The position numbers were made by a program, and so were the translations under genes. Of a stretch of 64,000 nt of DNA, positions 9,025 through 17,376 are shown piece by piece. Under the pieces are notes generated by a model that saw only the letters and a program-made list of their open reading frames with translations, ran no database searches and was not told where the DNA came from. This DNA comes from Rhizobium albus (lineage in GTDB: Bacteria; Pseudomonadota; Alphaproteobacteria; Rhizobiales; Rhizobiaceae), in assembly GCA_030160035.1 (NCBI GenBank), contig BSNO01000001.1:1542669-1606668 (forward strand), read 5' to 3'. Every line of letters starts with the position of its first letter. The stretch's first letter is position 1.

Positions 9025-9354
9025 TTAGTGACCGATGGGGCCGCGGGGCCGATAGCTGCCGTCAGTCGGCCCTTCGAACACCTCCAGAACCTGAGGATGC
9101 CTCACGGGCTGGGCGTTCTCATCGGGCACGAGGTTCTGCTCCGAAACATAGGCAATATATGAGGTTTCGGCATTCTCGGCGAAGAGGTGATAGAAGGGCT
9201 GGTCCTTGCGGGGGCGCACTTCAGCGGGAATGGCGTTCCACCATTCCTCCGTGTTCGAGAATGTCGGGTCGACATCGAAGATCACGCCGCGAAACGGGTA
9301 GACCCGGTGTCGCACGATCTGGCCTATACGGAATTTCGCCTGTCTTTCTTGCAT
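9025..9354 (-). CDS. hspQ: heat shock protein HspQ
   Basis: 109 residues from the preferred start. KFRIGQIVRHRVYPFRGVIFDVDP, the WWNAIP patch and QPFYHLFAEN are diagnostic of HspQ/YccV, a small cytosolic heat shock protein that in enterobacteria stimulates Lon-dependent proteolysis and hemimethylated-DNA-linked processes. An upstream ATG at 9369 is in frame. However, the RpoH-like promoter ends at 9381, which would leave almost no leader, so the ATG at 9354 is favoured. It converges on ialB with a shared terminator. Confidence 0.92.
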   Translation of the reverse strand: MQERQAKFRIGQIVRHRVYPFRGVIFDVDPTFSNTEEWWNAIPAEVRPRKDQPFYHLFAENAETSYIAYVSEQNLVPDENAQPVRHPQVLEVFEGPTDGSYRPRGPIGH

Positions 9355-9380
9355 CGATTTCACGTCCATTTCTGACAGCT

Positions 9381-9410
9381 TAAATGGGCGGCGGGCAGGG
9401 CGATGGCAAG
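9381..9410 (-). promoter_or_regulatory. RpoH (sigma32)-like promoter of hspQ
   Basis: On the minus strand CTTG (9410-9407) is followed after 18 bases by CCCATTTA (9388-9381). This fits heat-shock promoters (CTTGAAA...CCCCATNT). The predicted start is near 9374, 20 nt before the ATG at 9354. Confidence 0.5.
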
Positions 9411-9480
9411 AGGTGCGACTTGACGCATACGCGTGACGCCGCCTAGTCAGGACTCCCCTGTCACGTGGCGATCCCCCTCC

Positions 9481-10443
9481 ATGGCCGAAGTTTTCGCACT
9501 CGTTCTGCCATTCTTCGGCATGATTCTGATCGGCTACATCGCCGCGCGCATCGTGAGGCTGCCGGAGGAGGCGCTTGGCTGGTTCAACGTCTTCATCATC
9601 TATGTGGCGCTGCCGGCGCTCTTCTTCCGGCTTCTGGCCGATACGCCGATCGAGGACCTGGCGCGGTTCGATTTCATCGCAGTCAACATCGCTGTCACCT
9701 TCGCGATCTTTCTGGCGGTGTTCTTCGTGGGCCGGCGCCTGCGTGGGGCGCCGATCGAGGATGCGACCATTCAGGGGCTAGCGGGTGCCTACGGCAATAT
9801 CGGCTATATGGGCCCGGCGCTGGCGATCCTGGCCTTCGGTGAACGCGCGGCAGTGCCGGTGGCGCTTATTGTCTGCTTCGAAAACATCCTGCATTTCTCG
9901 GTGACACCGATGCTGATGGCGACGGGGCGCGGCCGGGACAGGCGGCCGCTGCAGCTGGTGGTGACGATTGCAAAACGGATCGCATTCCACCCATTCATCA
10001 TTTCTATGGTGCTCGGCATAGCTGTCGCCGCCTCCGGGCTGACACTGCCTGGCTCCGTCTCACGCCTCGTCGAATATCTGTCGCAGGCAGCCGCACCCTC
10101 GGCGCTTTTCGTCATGGGGGTGACGCTTGCATTGCGGCCGCTGAAGCAGCGGCCGGTCGAGCTTGGCTATATCGTTCCGGTAAAGCTGATCGTTCACCCG
10201 CTTGCCATGTATGTCGCACTGTCGGCGGCCGGCGATTTTCCAGCGATCTGGGTGTTCACGGCGGTTCTTCTGGCAGCCTTGCCGACGGCGACGAATGTCT
10301 TCGTGCTGGCGCAGCAATATGGCGTCTGGATCGAGAGGGCGTCGGCGACGGTGCTGATCACCACAGCCGGCTCGGTCGTGACCGTGTCAGCGCTGCTGCT
10401 CGCGATCACGTCCGGCACGCTGCCGCCAGATCTGTTCCCGTAA
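9481..10443 (+). CDS. AEC-family transporter (auxin efflux carrier-like)
   Basis: 320 residues with about ten hydrophobic segments in two halves: MAEVFALVLPFFGMILIGYIAAR at the start, YGNIGYMGPALAIL near residue 105, and a C-terminal half with the ALPTATNVFVLAQQYG signature. AEC/BART-type carriers export organic anions such as malate, malonate or other carboxylates in bacteria; the substrate is not predictable. ATG at 9481 begins at the first hydrophobic helix; 16 upstream in-frame codons are unlikely to be translated. The 3' end overlaps the converging hydroxylase gene by 57 bp. Confidence 0.88.
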   Translation: MAEVFALVLPFFGMILIGYIAARIVRLPEEALGWFNVFIIYVALPALFFRLLADTPIEDLARFDFIAVNIAVTFAIFLAVFFVGRRLRGAPIEDATIQGLAGAYGNIGYMGPALAILAFGERAAVPVALIVCFENILHFSVTPMLMATGRGRDRRPLQLVVTIAKRIAFHPFIISMVLGIAVAASGLTLPGSVSRLVEYLSQAAAPSALFVMGVTLALRPLKQRPVELGYIVPVKLIVHPLAMYVALSAAGDFPAIWVFTAVLLAALPTATNVFVLAQQYGVWIERASATVLITTAGSVVTVSALLLAITSGTLPPDLFP

Positions 10444-11625
10444 GCGACCGCCGAAGCCCGAGAGTGCGCTGCCTGGCTTCATGCCTTCCTTCAGCGCCAA
10501 CTGTCGTACGGGACCGGTTCCGGCGAGCAGGGTGAGGCCAGCCGCGCGGGCAAACTGCACCGGGAGCAAACCATTGAGCAGCGACCGGTTGAGAAGATCG
10601 ACCGCCTGGGTGCGGCTGACGATATCGGGACGGCGCGCGCGATCAAATTTGGCGATCGCGGCCTCGACGCTCGCCCGGTCTTCCAGATGAGCCGGCAGAT
10701 TGCGCAGCTCCGCCACATCGCGCATGCCGAGATTAAGGCCCTGCGCGCCGATCGGCGGGAAGAGGTGAGCTGCTTCGCCGACAAGCGCGATGGCGCCGCG
10801 ACCGAAGTTTTCAGCCACCATGCCGGACAGTGGAAAGCGCTGGAGTTCGCTGTCGACCGTGACGGCGCCCAGGATCGACTGCAGGCGGTCTTCGATCTCG
10901 CGGTTCAGCGCATCCGGCGAGAGCGCCATGATGCGCTCGGCGTGGTCGGGTTTCACCACCCAGACGAGGCTCGATCGGTTGCCGGAAAGCGGAACCTGGG
11001 TGAATGGACCTTCTTCCGTGTGAAATTCGGTCGAGACATCGCGGTGGGGCAGCTTGTGCGCGAATGTCAGAACGATCGCCGATTGCGGGTAGGACCAGAC
11101 ACGGGTCTTGATGCCCGCAGCCTCACGCGCCACGGAATTGCGGCCATCGGCCGCGACGATCATTCGGCCTTCGATTTCCATGCGGTCCGCGAGGGTGACG
11201 ATGGGTGCTGCAGCTTCCGGCGAAACGGAGCGTGCCGGCCGATCGAAGCGCGTGATGGCCGGCGTCTCGGCGATCCGGTCGTCGAGCGCGGCGAGCAGAT
11301 CGGCATTGGCGACGTTGTGGCCGAAGGCATCCTCGTCGATCTCCGAGGAATGAAACGAGACGGTCGGTGCGCGCAACAGCCTGCGGCTCGCATCGGCGAT
11401 CCGCATGGTGCGTAGCGGCGCTGTCTTGCCGCTGAGGTGCGACCAGACGCCGAGTTCGTCCAGAAGCGCGATCGACGGCATCAACAGGGCGGTGGTGCGG
11501 CCATCCTTGACCGGTGCCTTCGGCGCGACGAAGCCGATCGAGCGGCCGCCCTGGGCCAGTAGAAGCGCGGCGGCACAGCCGGCAAGGCCTCCACCGATCA
11601 CGACCGCATCGAATGTCTTCGTCAT
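10387..11625 (-). CDS. UbiH/UbiF/Coq6-family FAD-dependent hydroxylase
   Basis: 412 residues. An N-terminal FAD-binding GGGLAGC lies near residue 12. The middle DGRNSVAREAAG is the DG motif, and GEAAHLFPPIGAQGLNLGMRD is the signature that closes the FAD site in ubiquinone-ring hydroxylases. These monooxygenases hydroxylate the ubiquinone ring with NAD(P)H and O2 at the inner membrane surface. Which ring carbon this enzyme acts on cannot be told; a single alphaproteobacterial homologue may do more than one position. It converges on and overlaps the AEC transporter gene by 57 bp, with no terminator between them. Confidence 0.85.
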   Translation of the reverse strand: MTKTFDAVVIGGGLAGCAAALLLAQGGRSIGFVAPKAPVKDGRTTALLMPSIALLDELGVWSHLSGKTAPLRTMRIADASRRLLRAPTVSFHSSEIDEDAFGHNVANADLLAALDDRIAETPAITRFDRPARSVSPEAAAPIVTLADRMEIEGRMIVAADGRNSVAREAAGIKTRVWSYPQSAIVLTFAHKLPHRDVSTEFHTEEGPFTQVPLSGNRSSLVWVVKPDHAERIMALSPDALNREIEDRLQSILGAVTVDSELQRFPLSGMVAENFGRGAIALVGEAAHLFPPIGAQGLNLGMRDVAELRNLPAHLEDRASVEAAIAKFDRARRPDIVSRTQAVDLLNRSLLNGLLPVQFARAAGLTLLAGTGPVRQLALKEGMKPGSALSGFGGRLREQIWRQRAGRDREQQR

Positions 11626-11842
11626 GGTGTCACGCTCCAGCCTTTTGCTGCTTCAGCATCAACGCTGAAAATGGGATCGTCGATCCCGGCTGCAATGGGC
11701 AGGGATCAAAAGCCGCAGCGGCAACATAATTGTGTATGTTGTCAACAGGTTCTAGCCATCGACGCACCTATCGCGCATTGGTTTCCGGGCGTCGGTGATC
11801 GCCGGCGTTGCCTGTCCGCTCTGACATGGATAGCCTCATCGC

Positions 11843-12598
11843 ATGACCCTTTTGCGCCGCATCGGCACCAAACTCTACAGCTACCGGCGTCTGCCCTATG
11901 CCGAGATTCGTGCCTTTTCGGTGCATATTCTCACTGCCTCCGGCGCGTATCTCGCATTTCTTGCCGTGGTGGCGGCGGCGGAACTGCGCTTCGTCGACAT
12001 GTTCTGGTGGCTTGGTTTCGCGCTGCTCGTGGATGGCATCGATGGTCCGATCGCGCGGCGGCTGAACGTCAAGGAAGTTCTGCCGGGCTGGTCGGGCGAA
12101 CAGCTCGACAATGTGATCGATTACGTGACCTACGTGCTGATCCCGGCATTCGCGCTCTATCAGAGCGGGATGATCGGCGAGATCATGTCGTTCGTCTGCG
12201 CGGCGCTAATCGTGATTTCGAGCGCGATCTACTACGCCAATATGGGCATGAAGACGTCCGAGAATTTCTTCTCCGGCTTCCCGGTCGTCTGGAACATGCT
12301 GGTGTTTACGCTTTTCGCGATCGAGGCGAGCGAATGGACGGCGATGATCGTTGTGTTCGTCGCAGTGATCCTCACCTTTCTGCCGATCTATTTTCTGCAT
12401 CCGGTGCGCGTCATCCGCTTGCGGGCGCTCAATCTTCCGATCTTCCTGATCTGGTGCGTGCTGTCCGGTTGGGCGCTGCTCCTGCATTTCGACAGCCCGC
12501 TTTGGCTGCAATGGGCAGTGAGTCTCAGCGCGCTCTACCTGTCGGTGATCGGCGGCATCATGCAATGGTTTCCAAAGCTCGGCGCGCGCGCTGCCTGA
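11843..12598 (+). CDS. pcs: phosphatidylcholine synthase
   Basis: 251 residues, integral membrane, with about seven hydrophobic segments. The CDP-alcohol phosphotransferase core DGIDGPIARR, continuing to SGEQLDNVIDYVTY (about residues 57-90), has the wider spacing typical of bacterial Pcs rather than PgsA/PssA. Pcs condenses CDP-diacylglycerol with choline in one step at the inner membrane, a lipid trait common in Rhizobiales and other host-associated or marine alphaproteobacteria. ATG at 11843 is the first start with the conserved N-terminal YRRLPYAEIRAFSVH context. The next gene (quinone reductase) begins 30 bp later and may be cotranscribed. Confidence 0.93.
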   Translation: MTLLRRIGTKLYSYRRLPYAEIRAFSVHILTASGAYLAFLAVVAAAELRFVDMFWWLGFALLVDGIDGPIARRLNVKEVLPGWSGEQLDNVIDYVTYVLIPAFALYQSGMIGEIMSFVCAALIVISSAIYYANMGMKTSENFFSGFPVVWNMLVFTLFAIEASEWTAMIVVFVAVILTFLPIYFLHPVRVIRLRALNLPIFLIWCVLSGWALLLHFDSPLWLQWAVSLSALYLSVIGGIMQWFPKLGARAA

Positions 12599-12628
12599 GC
12601 ATTTCTGACGGCTTTCGAGGAGGACAAA

Positions 12629-13606
12629 ATGACCAAGGCGATTGTGGTTCATGCGCATGGCGGGCCGGATGCCCTGGTTTATGACGACGTGACGGTGGGC
12701 GCCCCCGGCAAGGGCGAGGCGCTGATCCGTCAGGCGGCGATCGGCCTCAACTTCATCGATGTCTATTTCCGCACCGGTCTGTACCCGGCACCGAACGGCC
12801 TGCCCGTGATCCCGGGGGGCGAAGGCGCCGGCGAGGTGGTGGCGCTGGGCGAAGGCGTGGATTACCTGAAGGTCGGCGATCGCGTTGCCTATGTCAGCGC
12901 GGTCGGTGCCTATGCGGAAGAGCGGCTGATTGCGGCCGACAAGCTCGTCAAGGTGCCGGACGCCATCGACCTGGAAACGGCCGCCGCGATGATGCTGAAG
13001 GGCATGACGGTGGAATATCTCTTCTGCCGGACGCATGAGCTGAAAGCCGGTGAGACGATCCTTTTCCACGCCGCAGCCGGTGGCGTCGGCCTCATTGCCG
13101 GCCAGTGGGCTCGCGCGGTTGGAGCCACCATCATCGGAACCGTGAGCTCGCCCGCCAAGGCGGATCTGGCGCGCGCGGCCGGCTACGACCACGTCATCGA
13201 TTATTCCAGCGACGATTTTGTCGCACGCGTGAAGGAGATCACCGGGGGACGCGGCTGCGACGTCGTCTACGATTCCGTCGGCAAGGACACTTTCTCGGGT
13301 TCGCTGGATTGCCTTCGCCCGCGCGGTCTCTTCGTCAGCTTCGGCCAGTCATCCGGGCCGATCGAGAATTTCGATGTGGGTCTCCTGTCGCGCAAGGGCT
13401 CGCTCTACATGACGCGGCCGACGCTTTTCACCTACAACGCGACGCGGCCTGAACTGGAGGCGTCCGCCAAGGCGCTGTTCGACATGGTCGAAAGCGGCAA
13501 GGTGAAGATCGATGTGAACCAGCGCTACAAGCTGGCCGATGCCGCTCAGGCACATCGTGATCTGGAAGCGCGGAAAACAACGGGTACGACGCTGCTGATC
13601 CCTTGA
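12629..13606 (+). CDS. qorA: NADPH:quinone reductase, zinc-independent MDR family
   Basis: 325 residues. GroES-like N-terminal domain with GLNFIDVYFRTGLYP and IPGGEGAGEV, then a Rossmann fold with AAAGGVGLIAGQWARAVGA. The zinc-ligand cysteine cluster of alcohol dehydrogenases is missing, placing it with QOR (zeta-crystallin-like) enzymes that reduce quinones with NADPH in the cytosol. GAYAEERLIAADKLVKVPD is the family's usual linker. A very strong Shine-Dalgarno (GAGGAGG) precedes ATG at 12629. It lies 30 bp after pcs in the same direction. Confidence 0.9.
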   Translation: MTKAIVVHAHGGPDALVYDDVTVGAPGKGEALIRQAAIGLNFIDVYFRTGLYPAPNGLPVIPGGEGAGEVVALGEGVDYLKVGDRVAYVSAVGAYAEERLIAADKLVKVPDAIDLETAAAMMLKGMTVEYLFCRTHELKAGETILFHAAAGGVGLIAGQWARAVGATIIGTVSSPAKADLARAAGYDHVIDYSSDDFVARVKEITGGRGCDVVYDSVGKDTFSGSLDCLRPRGLFVSFGQSSGPIENFDVGLLSRKGSLYMTRPTLFTYNATRPELEASAKALFDMVESGKVKIDVNQRYKLADAAQAHRDLEARKTTGTTLLIP

Positions 13607-13629
13607 AATCGCCGGTGGAATGGTGAAGC

Positions 13630-13656
13630 ATTGTGCAGTTGCGTTCATTGCACAAT
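13630..13656. promoter_or_regulatory. inverted repeat, candidate operator of the nucleoside importer
   Basis: ATTGTGCA and its exact complement TGCACAAT are separated by 11 bases, between the qorA stop (13606) and the GTG start of the ABC operon (13702). No T-run follows, so a terminator is unlikely. The arm spacing suits a dimeric repressor about 45-70 bp upstream of the operon. Confidence 0.4.
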
Positions 13657-13701
13657 CGGTGGCCTAGAGTGGTAACCATCGTGCTGTCAGGATCTTGAAG
13701 C

Positions 13702-15276
13702 GTGCAGGCAAGCGATACCCGATCTTCAGCGCCATTGCTCGCGCTTGCCGGTCTCACGAAGATTTTCGGCACGCTCAAGGCCTGCGACGCCATCAGCCTC
13801 GAAATCGCGCCCGGCGAGATCCATGCGCTGCTTGGCGAGAACGGCGCCGGCAAGTCGACGCTCGTCAAGATGCTGTTCGGGGTGCTGGCGCCCGATGCCG
13901 GCCAGATCGTCTGGAAGGGCGAGCCTGTTTCGATCAATAGTCCTTTTGCGGCGCGCCATCTCGGCATCGGCATGGTGTTCCAGCACTTCTCGCTGTTCGA
14001 AGCTCTGACGGTTGCAGAGAATATCGCGCTTTCGCTCGATGACAGCGTGCCGATAGGCCAGATCGCCGAACGGGCGCGGGCCCTGTCGGAAGGGTACGGC
14101 CTGCCGCTCGATCCGTACGCGCTCGTGGCGGATCTTTCGGTGGGCGAACGCCAGCGCATCGAGATCGTGCGAACCCTTTTGCAGGATCCGCAGTTGATCA
14201 TTCTCGACGAACCGACATCGGTGCTGACACCGCAGGAGGCGGACCGGCTGTTCGAGACGCTGGAGAAGCTGCGCAGCGAAGGCCGCTCGATCCTCTATAT
14301 CAGCCACCGTCTGGAAGAGGTGCGGCGCATCTGCGACCGCGCGACCGTCTTGCGTCACGGCAAGGTCGTGGGCGCCTGCGATCCGCGCCAGGAGACGGTC
14401 GCTTCGCTGGCACGGATGATGGTCGGCGGGGATGTGGCCGACGTGACGATCGGGGCGAATGCCGGCGACGGCAGGGTGCTGATCGAAACGCGTAGACTGA
14501 GCCTCCCGGCGCGCACGCCGTTTGCGGTGTCGCTGAAGGACATCGATCTTACCGTCCATAGCGGTGAAGTGGTCGCGATCGCGGGCGTGGCGGGCAACGG
14601 GCAGAGCGAGCTTTTCGATGCGCTGTCAGGCGAGGTGACCACCAGCCGCGCCGATGCCGTGCGGCTCGCCGGTCAGGATGTCGGCCGCAAGGGCATCACC
14701 GAGCGGCGCCTGCTCGGCTGCGGATTCGTGCCGGAAGAGCGCCACGGGCACGGCGCCGTCTCGCAGATGAAGCTTTCCGACAACATGGTGCTGGCGCGCC
14801 ATGCATCGGATGCGAAGACCTTTCTCGGCGGCGGGCTTGGCCTGTTGAAGCGCGATGCCGTCTGGGCCGCGACCGAGCGGGTGATCAAGGCGATGGATGT
14901 GCGCAAATCCGGCGTCGATCCGCATGCATCGGCGCTGTCGGGTGGCAATCTGCAGAAATTCATTATGGGGCGTGAGCTCGACCGCAATCTCTCCGTGCTG
15001 ATCGTCAACCAGCCGACCTGGGGCGTGGATGCCGGCGCCGCAAGCCGCATTCGTCAAGCGATCGTCGATCTGGCAAAATCCGGCGCGGCGGTGGTGGTGA
15101 TCAGCCAGGATCTCGACGAAGTTTTCGAGATCGCGCATTCGATCGCCGTCATCCATCACGGGCGGCTGAGCGCTTCGGAGCCGGCCCGGACATTGACGCG
15201 CGAACGGATCGGGCTGCTGATGGGCGGTGCGGCGCCCGAGGCCGATACGGTGCCGGAGGCTGCCCATGCGCATTGA
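13702..15276 (+). CDS. ABC transporter ATP-binding protein, BMP-type nucleoside/purine importer
   Basis: 524 residues containing two fused ABC domains. The first has Walker A GENGAGKST at residues 45-53, Q-loop VFQHFSLFEALTV, signature LSVGERQRIEI and Walker B LIILDEPTSVL. The second has a degenerate Walker A (GVAGNGQSELF), signature LSGGNLQKF and an altered Walker B (VLIVNQPTWG). This asymmetry is normal for sugar- and nucleoside-type importers (YufO/NupA-like). Start is GTG at 13702 with AGGA upstream. It is the first gene of a four-gene operon; its stop overlaps the next start by 11 bp. Confidence 0.92.
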   Translation: MQASDTRSSAPLLALAGLTKIFGTLKACDAISLEIAPGEIHALLGENGAGKSTLVKMLFGVLAPDAGQIVWKGEPVSINSPFAARHLGIGMVFQHFSLFEALTVAENIALSLDDSVPIGQIAERARALSEGYGLPLDPYALVADLSVGERQRIEIVRTLLQDPQLIILDEPTSVLTPQEADRLFETLEKLRSEGRSILYISHRLEEVRRICDRATVLRHGKVVGACDPRQETVASLARMMVGGDVADVTIGANAGDGRVLIETRRLSLPARTPFAVSLKDIDLTVHSGEVVAIAGVAGNGQSELFDALSGEVTTSRADAVRLAGQDVGRKGITERRLLGCGFVPEERHGHGAVSQMKLSDNMVLARHASDAKTFLGGGLGLLKRDAVWAATERVIKAMDVRKSGVDPHASALSGGNLQKFIMGRELDRNLSVLIVNQPTWGVDAGAASRIRQAIVDLAKSGAAVVVISQDLDEVFEIAHSIAVIHHGRLSASEPARTLTRERIGLLMGGAAPEADTVPEAAHAH

Positions 15277-16387
15277 ACTGGAAAAGCGTCCGGAGCGATC
15301 CAAGCTCTTTTCGATCCTGTCGCCCTTCATCGCGCTCGGCCTGACGCTGATCGTCGGGGCGGTGCTGTTTCTGGCGCTCGGCAAGAACCCGGCCGAGGCG
15401 ATGTTCTATTTCTTCATCGATCCGCTGCTCGTCGGCTGGTCGCTGCATGAGCTTGCCATCAAGGCAACGCCACTGATCCTGATTGCGGTCGGTCTTTCGG
15501 TGTGTTTTCGCTCCAACAACTGGAATATCGGCGCCGAAGGCCAATTCGTGATGGGCGCCATCGCCGGCTCGATCATTCCGGTGATGTTCCACGGGTGGGA
15601 ATCGCCGCTCGTGCTGCCGCTGATGATGATTTCCGGAGCGATCGGCGGCGCGCTTTACGCCACGATCCCGGCGCTTCTGAAGGCACGGTTCAACACGAAC
15701 GAGATCCTGACGAGCCTGATGCTGGTCTATGTGGCGCAGCTCTTTCTCGACTGGTTGGTGCGCGGGCCGTGGCGCAATCCGGAAGGGTTCAACTTTCCCG
15801 AGACGCGGAATTTTAATGCCTCCGCTATCCTGCCGGAGATCCTCGATGGCGGGCGCGCGCATTGGGGCCTGATCTTCGCGATCGTCGCCGCGCTCGCGAC
15901 CTGGTTCATGATGCGCAGCACGCTCAAGGGCTTCGAGATCTCCGTGCTGGGGCAATCGGCTCGGGCAGGGCGCTTCGCCGGCTTTTCGGCCACCAAGATG
16001 GTGTTCTTCGCCTTTCTCTTCTCCGGTGCGATGGCCGGTCTTGCTGGTATCGCAGAGGTGTCCGGAGCCATCGGGCAGCTGCGGCCGGTGATCTCGCCAG
16101 GCTATGGCTTCACGGCGATCATCGTTGCGTTCCTCGGTCGTTTGAACCCGCTCGGGATCGTCGCCGCAGGCCTCGTGCTCGCGCTCACCTATCTCGGCGG
16201 CGAGGCGGCGCAGATTTCGATCGGCGTCTCCGACAAGGTCGCGCGGCTCTTTCAAGGAGCGCTTCTGTTCTTCGTGCTGGCCTGCGACACGCTGATCCAC
16301 TACCGCATCCGCCTGCGCTCCACCGCCAAGGTGGCGAATGTTGCGGCGGCACCTGTCCAGTCCCCCGCACCGGTGGAGGCACGCTGA
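15266..16387 (+). CDS. ABC transporter permease 1, nucleoside/purine importer
   Basis: 373 residues with eight to ten hydrophobic segments of the branched-chain amino acid/sugar permease superfamily (BPD_transp_2). FRSNNWNIGAEGQFVMGA matches the conserved N-G-E-G loop of nucleoside permeases such as YufP/NupB. ATG at 15266 lies inside the end of the ATPase gene. A further in-frame start at 15227 would add only a basic leader. The TGA stop overlaps the ATG of the second permease by one base, indicating translational coupling. Confidence 0.9.
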   Translation: MRIELEKRPERSKLFSILSPFIALGLTLIVGAVLFLALGKNPAEAMFYFFIDPLLVGWSLHELAIKATPLILIAVGLSVCFRSNNWNIGAEGQFVMGAIAGSIIPVMFHGWESPLVLPLMMISGAIGGALYATIPALLKARFNTNEILTSLMLVYVAQLFLDWLVRGPWRNPEGFNFPETRNFNASAILPEILDGGRAHWGLIFAIVAALATWFMMRSTLKGFEISVLGQSARAGRFAGFSATKMVFFAFLFSGAMAGLAGIAEVSGAIGQLRPVISPGYGFTAIIVAFLGRLNPLGIVAAGLVLALTYLGGEAAQISIGVSDKVARLFQGALLFFVLACDTLIHYRIRLRSTAKVANVAAAPVQSPAPVEAR

Positions 16388-17307
16388 TGGGCTTTTACGA
16401 AGCCGTTCTGATCTCGGTGATGACAGCCGCGACACCGCTGGTGCTCGCAGCCATCGGCGAACTGGTCGTCGAGCGGTCAGGCGTCCTCAATCTCGGCGTC
16501 GAAGGCATGATGATCATGGGCGCGGTGTGCGCCTTTGCCGGCGCGCAGATCTCCGGATCCCCGTTTATCGGCGTGCTCTGCGGCATGATCGCCGGCGGGG
16601 CGTTTTCGCTGCTCTTCGGTTTCCTGACGCTGACGCTCGTTGCCAATCAGGTGGCGACCGGTCTTGCGCTCACGATCCTGGGGCTCGGGCTTTCCGGCAT
16701 GATCGGGGAGAGCTTTATCGGGCTTCCGGGCGTGCGCCTGCCGGTTCTCGATATTCCCTTCCTCAGCGACATCCCGGTGATCGGCCGGATCGTGTTCGGG
16801 CAGGATCTTCTGTTCTACGCGTCGATCGGTCTGGTGATCGGTGTCGCCTGGTTCCTGTTCAGGACGCGCGCCGGCCTCAGGCTGCGTGCGATCGGCGACA
16901 ATCACGGTTCCGCCCATGCGCTCGGTGTTTCAGTCATCCGCGTGCGGTATCTTGCGGTGCTCTTCGGTGGCGTGTGCTCGGGCCTTGCGGGCGCGCATCT
17001 GTCGCTCGTCTACACGCCGCAATGGGTAGAGAACATGTCGGCCGGGCGCGGCTGGATCGCGCTGGCGCTGGTGGTCTTTGCTTCCTGGCGGCCGCTTCGT
17101 CTTCTTGCCGGTGCCTATCTCTTCGGCGCTGTCTCCATCGGCGGACTGCATGCCCAGGCACTTGGTGTCGGCATTCCCTCGCAGTTCGTATCGATGCTTC
17201 CCTATCTCGCAACGATCGTCGTTCTCGTCCTCATTTCGATGGATCGCCGCCTGACGCTCATCAACCGTCCCGCCTCGCTCGGCCAGCCTTTCGTTCCGGA
17301 AAGATAG
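16387..17307 (+). CDS. ABC transporter permease 2, nucleoside/purine importer
   Basis: 306 residues, about eight hydrophobic segments. ERSGVLNLGVEGMMIMGA is the conserved loop that in this family couples to the ATPase (YufQ/NupC type), and the late GAHLSLVYTPQWVENMSAGRGWIAL region is typical of the second permease of BMP-linked systems. It forms a heterodimer with the preceding permease in the inner membrane. ATG at 16387 overlaps the previous stop (TGATG). The substrate-binding protein gene follows after 69 bp. Confidence 0.9.
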   Translation: MGFYEAVLISVMTAATPLVLAAIGELVVERSGVLNLGVEGMMIMGAVCAFAGAQISGSPFIGVLCGMIAGGAFSLLFGFLTLTLVANQVATGLALTILGLGLSGMIGESFIGLPGVRLPVLDIPFLSDIPVIGRIVFGQDLLFYASIGLVIGVAWFLFRTRAGLRLRAIGDNHGSAHALGVSVIRVRYLAVLFGGVCSGLAGAHLSLVYTPQWVENMSAGRGWIALALVVFASWRPLRLLAGAYLFGAVSIGGLHAQALGVGIPSQFVSMLPYLATIVVLVLISMDRRLTLINRPASLGQPFVPER

Positions 17308-17376
17308 GTTGAGGCGATGTCACAGAAGGACGGATCGGGATTCCAGTTCAACCTCCAAACAACCAAGGGCAACAAC

